A stretch of DNA of 64,000 nt from Mastigamoeba balamuthi (Eukaryota; Evosea; Mastigamoebida; Mastigamoebidae): the NCBI GenBank assembly GCA_902651635.1, contig CACRSC010000010.1:455542-519541 (forward strand). The letters are read 5' to 3'. The notes under the pieces are model-generated. The model was given only the letters and a program-made list of their open reading frames with translations. It had not been told where the DNA came from and made no database searches. The position numbers were made by a program, and so were the translations under genes. Within the stretch, counting starts at the first letter, position 1; every line of letters begins with the position of its first letter. This document shows, in pieces, positions 56,672-64,000 of the stretch.

Positions 56672-58583
56672 GTGGATACCGAGGAGATTATTTCAGTCTG
56701 CTTGTGGTGTCCGTCCTTACAGGGAGACCTGATGGCCACTGTGCAACGTGCCGACTGTCAAGGCGAGGCAGTACCTCAGGGTGCGCTCTCCGAGCCGCGG
56801 GTCTCGGACGAATGCGATCTCGACGAGTGCAACAGCAGACCACCAGACGATCTGGAAGACGTGGAGCTCATCCAGAACCCCTGCTCGGAGCCCCCGCAGC
56901 CTCCCCGAGCTGTATGCGACTCAAGTCTCGTAGTGGATTGTCCTCAGGGTTCAGTCACTGAACCGACAGGTCGCAAGGTCCGTTCGCCCCTTGTTTTTGT
57001 TTTCCGAACAAAGGAACTGTCTGATGCAACCTGTTATGCCTGCGGGAAATCCTCGAGAATCAAACTGTTGCAACGGGCAGCCGTGCTCCTCCCCCTCACG
57101 CGCGATGCCCCGTGCCGATGTGGAGGGGAATTGCGCCGTAGTGTGTTCACTTTTTTTTTCTGGATCTGCTATTGCACTGACGGCTGGCCCCAGAGGGACA
57201 TCGTGTCGATCGCCCTGCTTGTGGCGTTCCTCTTCGCGCACGAGTTCCAACCGTCTCAGCCGCTCCTCGTGCCCTACTGGAAGGACGTCTTGCACGTTCC
57301 CGTGCAGCGCATCTACCGCGACATCTTTCCGTGGGCCACGTACTCGCTTCTCTTCATGGGCTGCACTGCCGCTGCCTCGCTGTGGGTCCTGGGCCTCAGG
57401 CCCACCCTCTTCCTCTCGGGGCTGGCCGCGTGCGCCCAGACGTGTCTCGCGGTGTGGGGCAATGGCGCGTCCATGTTCTGGATGCTCGTGCTGAGCGAGG
57501 TCGTGTGGGCCTTTGGCTTCGGGTCGCTTTTCGTTGTGCTTGTCGCCAAATTCACGCTTGTCCCCCGACGCTACTTCCACGCCGTCTCGAGCCTCAACAA
57601 GGGGGCTTCGCTCATCGCCATTCTGTTCAGCTCTCTGTTGGGCCAGCTCGTCGTCGACAAGTCTGGCATGTCAAGGGCGAACTCCCTCAGAGTCAGTTGT
57701 ACCCACACCCATCGATGTTATTCGAAGGAGACTGACCTCCTGGCAGATGACATTCTTCCTTACTATTGGGTTCACTGCTCTGGCCACGCTGCTGGTGTTG
57801 TTCATTCCCAAGCCGCACAGTGTCCCGCACCCGCCGAGGCAGACGCTCAGGGGCATCGCGGAGGCATACAGGGCCGAGCGAGGGTCGACTGCCATGTGGT
57901 CGCTGTGCTATATGGTCATGCAGGCGGACTCGTTCCTGCTGATCACGTACTGGCAGACGTTGTTCAACCAGATCGACCCGCGGCACTCGATCAACGGCTA
58001 CGTCTTTGCTGCTGCCCGGACGTGTGGGGCCGCCGCCTCGCTGCTGCCAGCGTTCTTCCAGCTCATCGGCTTTGACTCGTGGAAGAAGTACTCGACGTTG
58101 CTCTGCATGGCCCTCTGTGGCGTCTACGGCGCAGTTGTGCTTCTTCTGACCTACTCCAATTGTGAGAATACTCCCTCGATATGTTGCTGTGGGTGCAACT
58201 GACTCGTACGGCTTCCAGCACTTGCTTTCGCGTTGCCGTTGTTTTGCGTCCAGCACGCGTGCACAGAGATGATATCGGTCATCTGCTCGGCGCAGGTTGC
58301 CGTGGGCGTGGGGAAGACCCCGTCTGCCGAGTACGGTTGGGTCTTTGGAATGAACTACTTCCTCTCGATCGCGCTGCAGGTGGTCATGCAGCTGGCCATA
58401 CAGAGCCTGTCCATCAAGCAGGGATACCGCGTTCTCGCAGGCATTCTCATCTTTCAGATGCTCGTGTTCATGGCCTTCGCAATCGCTCGCAGGGTGATCG
58501 ACCGTGCGTACGAAATGCGTGGCAGAACCTCAGTTGCTCTGGAGACAGAGCCACCGAATGAGGGCAGCTCTCCGTCTTCGTGA
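56672..58583 (+). CDS. SLC19-type folate/thiamine carrier (major facilitator)
   Basis: Exons: 56672 (or from ATG 56732)-56977, 57194-57691, 57747-58161, 58219-58583; about 507-527 aa. The transport core begins at DIVSIALLVAFLFAHEFQPS, where FQPSQPLLVPYW matches the FRPSEPYLTPY signature of the reduced folate carrier/thiamine transporter family. About 10-12 hydrophobic spans follow (IFPWATYSLLFMGC, MFWMLVLSEVVWAFGFGSLF, TFFLTIGFTALATLLVLF, SEYGWVFGMNYFLSIALQ-like). Substrate cannot be fixed from sequence; thiamine or folate is expected. Intron 56978-57193 is 216 nt, in frame and stop-free, but has a T-run before its acceptor. A CAG at 56720-56722 may mark an undetected upstream exon, so the start is uncertain. 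Confidence 0.8.
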
Positions 58584-58864
58584 GCCCCTTCACAGAACCA
58601 CATGAAGAGAAACAAGTCTTCTCTGTCCCCATTTTCCCAAGTCATCAGCTTGCCGTCATTCCGTTCGATGTGCCTGCTCGCGGATAGGGGCGTGATAGAG
58701 ATTCGCTCCTCCCCTCGGTTTGTATCGCCTGAGAAGTGGCAACGTCATAACTGACGGGTGATGGTCGGGTATCATCAGAGAAAATACACCATCGATTGAT
58801 CCCCTGAAGAGGCACAAGATAACCAGAAAAGAATCTTGTCATAGCACAGCGCCCTCCTGACCCG
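58584..58864. other. Intergenic
   Basis: 281 bp between the SLC19-like and CTU2 genes, same strand; presumed CTU2 promoter. Confidence 0.5.
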
Positions 58865-60270
58865 ATGGCTCTCTGCCTCAAGTGCCACACGCTTCCCGCG
58901 ACCGGGACCTTCCGCGGCAACCCCGTCTGCGCGTACGCCCCTCCCTCTCAGCAGCGAACCGTCTCACTGCCACCGCCGCCCCCCAGCGAGTGCGCAGTGC
59001 GTGCCGCCACGCACCTCGTCAAGGGCTCCGTCACCCGCGCCTTCTACAGCCGCTCCGCCTGCCCCCGCGTCCTCGTCGCCCTCAGCGGCGGCCCCCACTC
59101 GCTGTGCGTCGCCTCCCCCCTCCCTCCCTCCCTCCCTTCCACCCCAGGGCGCTGACGCATCTGCGCCCTCTCTCGCTCTGCTCTCTGCTCCTCCGCTGCC
59201 CTGCCGCTGGGCGGGCGGTCGCTGCTGGGCGTCGCTGCACCCCAGTGCACTGCTGCGCACCATGCACGCCTGCTACGTCGCCTCGCGCAAGGCCGGCGCC
59301 AGGCGCTTCGACCTCGTGGCCGCCCACGTGCCGCTGCCCCTCGCGGGCGCCCCGTGCAGCGCCAGGGCGGAGCGCCTGCGCGCGTCTGCCGCGTCGCTGG
59401 CGCCCGAGGTGGCGTGGGCCGACGCGCCCGTGCCGGAGGAGGCGCGCAGGGCGTGGGCAGAGATCCCCGAGGCGTCGGCGCGCGAGGAGGTCCGCGGGGT
59501 CCTCGTCGCCCGCGCGCTGGCGGTGGCGGCGGCCGCGTGCGGCGCGTCGCACGTGCTGCTGGGCACGTCGGCCACGCGGGCCGCCGTCTGCGCGCTGGCC
59601 GACGCCGCGCGCGGCCGCGGCTGTCGCGTCCCGCTTGACGTGGCGCTGTGCGACTCGGTGACGTGCGCGCGTGAGTGGAATTCGCGCGCCGTGACGTCGC
59701 TGATGACGCGTGTGGGCTGGGGGGAGAAAAGCGATTGTCTTTGTCAGGCCGATGAGGGACCTGCTCGAGGAGGAGCTCGGGCTGTTCCTGGAGGCCAACG
59801 GCGTGGCGGGCGTGGCGCGGGTCGAGGCGGAGGAGGACGCCGCGTCGGGCGCCGCCGAGGCCCCGCAGACGGTGGGCGGCCTGGCAGAGGCGTTTGTGCA
59901 GAGGCTGCAGCAGCAGTTCGACCACACGGCGCACGCTGTCGTGCAGACGGGGTCCAAGATGGAGCTGCCCCCGCTCTCCTCCCCGCGCTGCCCGCTCTGC
60001 TCCATGCACGTACACCCGGAGCCCGCCCGCTCTTCTCCGTGGTCGTCTCAGGTCTCACGTCTTGCGCTGTGCTCTCTCGCCCCCCGCAGACCGCAGTACC
60101 GCCCAGCGGAGCAGTCGACTGTGCCTCTCCCGAGCCCCCCGGAGGGGTGCGAGGGGCTCTGCTACGGCTGCAGGGCCATGCTCCGTGGCTGCAACATACG
60201 GCCTGGCGCTCTTGGGCCGCTCCTGGTTGCCCACCCCGAGCCTGCCCAGGCGGTGGCCCCGCCTTCCTGA
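58865..60270 (+). CDS. CTU2: Cytoplasmic tRNA 2-thiolation protein 2 (CTU2/NCS2)
   Basis: Five exons: 58865-58932, 58987-59103, 59246-59670, 59732-60038, 60090-60270 (365 aa). The N-terminal zinc site CLKC..VCAEC appears only after intron 1 is removed. It is followed by VLVALSGGPHS, the P-loop-like site of the TtcA/CTU1-CTU2 family, then RFDLVAAHV, SHVLLGTSATRAA, VRPMRDLLEEEL and a C-terminal CPLC..CYGC pair. With CTU1 it makes the 2-thio part of mcm5s2U34 in cytosolic tRNA Lys, Glu and Gln, using sulfur carried by URM1. CTU2 is usually the non-catalytic partner. The Ala-rich middle is longer in small residues than in animals. Fit to the family is good in all exons. Confidence 0.88.
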
Positions 60271-60458
60271 GCCCATCAGGCCGACTGTTAGTGTGACAGT
60301 GAACCCCAACATCCTGCCGTGCTTAGTGTTACAGTGTTTCGAAGGATAGCCTCTGTCTGTCGCCCTTGCTGGCTCCAAATAAGCAAGAGACGCATCATAA
60401 TTCAGCGGAATCCCCGATAGTGTATGTCGCGGTTATGTGATTCGGGTTTCAGTCGAGA

Positions 60459-61637
60459 TCAAGTGAAGGGAAGGCAGTGTTGCGGCACGTCGATTCCCAA
60501 TCCAGATGGGACTTGCGCGAGATGACGGACAGACGAAGAGAACGAAGCAACCCGGACGGCTCTCCTTGCGCTCTTCTGCAGCTGCTCGTCACCGATTAAA
60601 CTGCACAGCTTTGTGGCGATATCGGGGAACGTGTCCTTCTGCCGCTTGACAAGGACGTAGGCTTTTTCTCCAACGCTTCAAAAGACTTGTCAGCCCATGG
60701 GGCTTGTGCATCCTGAACGAGCTTACCTGGGTAGACCTTGTATTCGCCCGAGCTCTCGTCCTCAATGTGGACGACTGCCAGCCCCAGATCGACAAACATC
60801 ATCCTGCGGTCCATTGTTACGAGAACCTGGAAAATGTTGAGCTCGGGATTCAAGGATGGGAGCGGGGGTGAATAGAAGAAACCTGGGAGGCGTTGAGGTC
60901 GTTGTACTCGAGCGTGACCGGAGTGGGCATGTCGTTCGACGGGTCCAGGAACGCGAGGGCAGCGGTCAGGTTGTAGATGCACACCCTTCTTGTACTCGAG
61001 CTCGCCGCTCTTGATGGCGGAGGTCGTTTTGACCAGCAGGAACCGCGAAGCGCCCTCTGCGGTGGTCTCCGCGACGATGAATGCACGCCTGCCGTCGGGC
61101 TTGCCCTTCTCGACGCACTTCTGCTCCTCCGGGTCGATGCCGAGCGCGGGCAGGTCGCCCAGCGATGGCGATGCGTACTTGGTCGCAGCGGGCTGCTCGA
61201 GTGCGCCGCGCAGGCTCGCGTACCACGGGAAGGCATCCCCGTTGGTGGCGCACGCGACTGGGGGCAGCGGCGGCAGCATCACAGCAGGGCGCGGAGACTC
61301 CCTCGGCTCCGCAGACCGGGGGCACTTGATGGCGAGCAGCGAGTACTCGATGCCTGTTCTGAGCGACACAATGATCTGCGAGTGCGGAGGCTTCGCAACG
61401 AAAAAGCTCTTCGCAGAGCAGGGCACGTTGAGGACAAGACGGGGTATGCACGCCACCGAACCTTGAAGGTGTTGGCGCGGCACAGCAGCCGGAGGTGAAC
61501 TTGAACTGAAAGACGCCGCTCAGAAGCTCCAAGCGGTCCGTGAACTCGACCGAGTACTCCGTGCCCTCGACCCGGAACACGATGGCGCCGTACTCCACGA
61601 CGAACGTCACGGTGTGGTCTGCAAGTTGCCGCCGCAT
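60459..61637 (-). CDS. Array gene copy 1: PH-gene relative lacking the PH end, frame breaks
   Basis: Minus-strand gene starting at 61637 (MRRQLADHTVTFVVEYGAIV). A second coding stretch (about 61430-60985) reads IIVSLRTGIEYSLLAIKCPR through LLVKTTSAIKSGELEYKK. Then come LTAALAFLDPSNDMPTPVTL, an intron at about 60835-60891, VTMDRRMMFVDLGLAVVHIE, and FEALEKKPTSL. Two single-base frame changes are visible against a sensible reading: in the G run after ELEYKK (about 60980) and in SSG(Q)KDTF (about 60640). The second is absent from copy 2. Beyond 60545 it leaves the shared sequence and could end at 60459 without a PH domain. Either a decaying duplicate or sequence errors. The N-terminal domain is not recognised. 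Confidence 0.45.
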
Positions 61638-61690
61638 GGAGTAAATTGATTTGGGTCGAAAAATCTCGAGATCTCTCCACCACACAGCTA
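60545..61690. repeat. Array unit A, copy 1 (pairs with 62795-63305)
   Basis: The sequence from GCAACCCGGACGG to the CACACAGCTACGATAC region recurs at 62795-63305 at very high identity. Copy 2 lacks a block of about 590 bp (copy 1 about 60925-61517) and a 44-bp part of an intron. Confidence 0.85.
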
Positions 61691-62340
61691 CGATACTCGT
61701 GGGGTCTGCTCAGGCGGCTGGAGTTGTGGTGTCCTGTTTCGCTATTGGCCAGCCGTCCGTCTGCACGCAGGGTTCAAGATGCCCCTCTCCGCCCCCCACG
61801 CTTCACCGCACCGCCCCGAGCCTGTCCAGGCGGGAGGCCCCCACCCCGGTGATTGTCGAGCCCCCTGTGCCCCACAGGGAGAGTGATTGGCTCGTGCATT
61901 CATGTTGAAGGAGTGTCGGCAGGGGGGGTGTGGGTGGGTGTGAGCGGTGAGAGCAAAGCGGTGAGAGGGGGGAGGTGGCGGAGGTAACTTCTAACTCATA
62001 CACACTGGTAGCCGCCGTCCACCGGGGGCGCCTCACGGGCGGGGCATCAGGTCCCGGATGAGTGCGGTCCACTCGCGCTGCTCCTGCTCCGTGGGGAAGA
62101 CAAACGTCCTGCGAGCCACGCGGCCGCGAGCAGTGAGGAGCTGCCCGTCGCCCCCGCGGCAGGAGGGCAGAGGCAGAGGGCAGAGCAGTGGCGCACTGGG
62201 AGAACTTCCTCGAGCTCAGCGTCACCGACCGCGGGTCCCTGATCTCGAGCTTCTCCACCGCGTCGATGTGGAAGGCCTGAGGGAGGAGGAGGGGGCGCCT
62301 GTGAGACGCGTGTGTCCGCACGGGGCCCCGCGTGCCTCTC
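61690..62340. repeat. Array units B and C, copy 1 (pair with 63305-63960)
   Basis: Intergenic spacer plus the PH-domain 3' end. Nearly identical to 63305-63960 onward, differing by a handful of small indels and substitutions. Confidence 0.9.
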
Positions 62341-63254
62341 GTTGGCCCTCCTTGGTCTGCGACATGAAGACCGTGAGCTCCCCGCTGTCGCTCAGCGTCG
62401 CGTACATCGGGACCCTCGTCCCGTCCACCGGCGCCTCGAGCTCGACCCAGCCCTCCCTCAGCGCTGCCCGTGGCCCCGCGTGAGCCCTGCCCTGCCCGGT
62501 CGAAGGGTCTGCGTCGTGTGTCTGGCGTACTCTTGACGAGGATGTGGCGAGGCACCGCGGGGGCCGACGGCGATCGGATGCGCACCTGCTGCGGCATCGA
62601 CAGCGCCCGCGTGCGCGTGAGCATCATGTGCGGCACCAGGCCCATCGCCGGCGCGTGGGCCGCGATCGACGGCGACATGGCCGGCGAGGCGTCGGGCATG
62701 CGCAGTATGTTGGGCGACAGCGGGTGCTGCGGCGACAGCGTCGGCGACAGCTGCGGCTGCCGCGGCGACTGCGGCGCCCGCGGCGAGTACTCCNCAACCC
62801 GGACGGCTCTCCTTGCGCTCTTCTGCAGCTGCTCGTCACCGATTAAACTGCACAGCTTTGTGGTGATATCGGGGAACGTGTCCTTCTGCCCGCTTGAGAA
62901 GGACGTCGGCTTTTTCTCCAACGCTTCAAAATACTTGTCAGCCATGGGTCGTGTGCAAACAAAACGAGCTTACCTGGGTAGACCTTGTATTCGCCCGAGC
63001 TCTCGTCCTCAGTGTGGACGACTGCCAGCCCCAGATCGACAAACACCATCCTGCGGTCCATGGTAACGAGAACAATAGAAGAAACCTGGGAGGCGTTGAG
63101 GTCCTTGTACTCGAGTTTGACCGGAGTGGGCGCCGCTCAGAAGCTCCAAGCGGTCCGTGAACTCGACCGAGTACTCCGTGCCCTCGACCTGGAACACGAT
63201 GGCGCCGTCCTCCACTACGAACGTCACGGTGTGGTCTGCAAGATGCCGCCGCAT
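62033..63254 (-). pseudogene. Array gene copy 2: Ser/Pro-linker and PH-domain protein, internally deleted, crosses an N
   Basis: Starts at 63254 (MRRHLADHTVTFVVEDGAIV), runs down through VTMDRRMVFVDLGLAVVHTE, then YFEALEKKPTSFSSGQKDTF and LIGDEQLQKSARRAV to the N at 62794. It continues with an SP-rich linker (SPTLSPQHPLSP) and a PH domain in the last exons (62276-62197, 62108-62033): LREGWVELEAP, VPMYATLSDSGELTVF, AFHIDAVEKLEIRD, and TFVFPTEQEQREWTALIRDL, whose Trp is the conserved PH residue. PH domains bind phosphoinositides or proteins at membranes. Relative to copy 1 about 590 bp of coding sequence is missing and the frame changes at the junction, so the copy is probably non-functional or mis-assembled. 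The join across N is unproven. Confidence 0.5.
62794..62794. other. Assembly gap (single N)
   Basis: One N at the exact point where array copy 1 diverges from copy 2, as expected of a contig join at a repeat boundary. True distance and order here are unknown. Confidence 0.9.
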
Positions 63255-63645
63255 GGAGTAAATTGATTTGGGTCGAAAAATCTCGAGATCTCCACCACAC
63301 AGCTACGATACTCGTGGGGTCTGCTCAGGCGGCTGGAGTTGTGGTGTCCTGTTTCGCTATTGGCCAGCCGTCCGTCGTGCACCAGGCCCAAGATGCCCCT
63401 CTCCGCCCCCCCACGCTTCACCGCACCGCCCCGAGCCTGTCCAGGCGGGAGGCCCCACCCCGGTGATTGTCGAGCCCCCTGTGCCCCAAAGGGAGAGTGA
63501 TTGGCTCGTGCATTCATGTTGAAGGAGTGTCGGCAGGGGGGTGTGGGTGGGTGTGAGCGGTGAGAGCAAAGCGGTGAGAGGGGGGAGGTGGCGGAGGTAA
63601 CTTCTAACTCATACACACTGGTAGCCGCCGTCCACCGGGGGCGCC

Positions 63646-64000
63646 TCACGGGCGGGGCATCAGGTCCCGGATGAGTGCGGTCCACTCGCGCTGCTCCTGC
63701 TCCGTGGGGAAGACAAACGTCCTGCGAGCCACGCGGCCGCGAGCAGTGAGGAGCTGCCCGTCGCCCCCGCGGCAGGAGGGCAGAGGCAGAGGGCAGAGCA
63801 GTGCGCACTGGGAGAACTTCCTCGAGCTCAGCGTCACCGACCGCGGGTCCCTGATCTCGAGCTTCTCCACCGCGTCGATGTGGAAGGCCTGAGGGAGGAG
63901 GAGGGGGCGCCTGTGAGACGCGTGTGTCCGCACGGGGCCCCGCGTGCCTCTCGTTGGCCCTCCTTGGTCTGCGACATGAAGACCGTGAGCTCCCCGCTGT
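63646..64000 (-). CDS. Array gene copy 3: 3' end with PH domain, cut by the window
   Basis: Stop at 63648-63646. Repeats the last exons of copy 2 (KLEIRDPRSVTLSSRKFSQ, then FVFPTEQEQREWTALIRDLM) with a one-base difference inside the intron. The 5' part lies beyond the window. If the array is real, at least three units exist. Confidence 0.6.
   Translation of the reverse strand, partial: QRGAHGLHVADQGGPTRGTRGPVRTHASHRRPLLLPQAFHIDAVEKLEIRDPRSVTLSSRKFSQCALLCPLPLPSCRGGDGQLLTARGRVARRTFVFPTEQEQREWTALIRDLMPRP

Overview
The window is nuclear DNA of a GC-rich, gene-dense unicellular eukaryote. Genes lie on both strands. Most are split by short introns (about 40-140 nt), nearly all GT-AG and often with GTGCG or GTACG donors. 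Gene content includes a histone H3, the CCT chaperonin beta subunit, U2AF large subunit, a CHD remodeller and CTU2. Secreted enzymes against plant, algal or fungal polymers (GH16, PL1, GH31) and large receptor-like proteins suggest a free-living phagotrophic or saprotrophic protist. An amoebozoan is my best guess, but nothing here proves it. I saw no rRNA, tRNA, CRISPR, virus-derived or transposon gene.

Layout. 1-3200 and 7117-11325 are tandem paralogues: bacterial-type periplasmic-binding-like ectodomain, one membrane span, then a kinase-homology domain that lacks the catalytic residues. Between them sit an integrin-alpha-like FG-GAP fragment and a GH16 glucanase. 12195-19861 is a subfamily-III CHD remodeller that ends in FYRN/FYRC domains. 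20.5-23.7 kb holds a GPI-anchored-looking pectate lyase and a PrxQ peroxiredoxin. 24.2-27.6 kb holds an arginine-rich unknown and CCT2. 28.9-34.6 kb holds a small unknown, a GH31 alpha-glucosidase, a small membrane protein and an acidic nuclear-type protein. 35.1-43.5 kb is a nuclear and RNA block: H3, an ankyrin-like protein, a very large U2AF2 and a U1-type zinc finger/WW protein. 44.1-48.8 kb holds a DUF169-like protein, a coiled-coil protein with a repeat-bearing intron, and a four-span membrane protein with a C-terminal SH3. 49.8-55.0 kb holds two tandem paralogues of an unrecognised cysteine-rich, GPI-type surface protein. 55.1-60.3 kb holds an unknown, an SLC19-type vitamin carrier and CTU2. 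60.4-64.0 kb is a near-identical duplicated array of a PH-domain gene with an assembly gap (N) inside.

Shared themes are surface sensing (two receptor families, the SH3 tetraspan protein), extracellular polymer breakdown, and chromatin or splicing. Genes are mostly single transcription units, some divergent over 220-300 bp. Exon coordinates were derived by hand from reading frame, splice consensus and family similarity. Frames were checked across every junction listed, but no transcript evidence was available.
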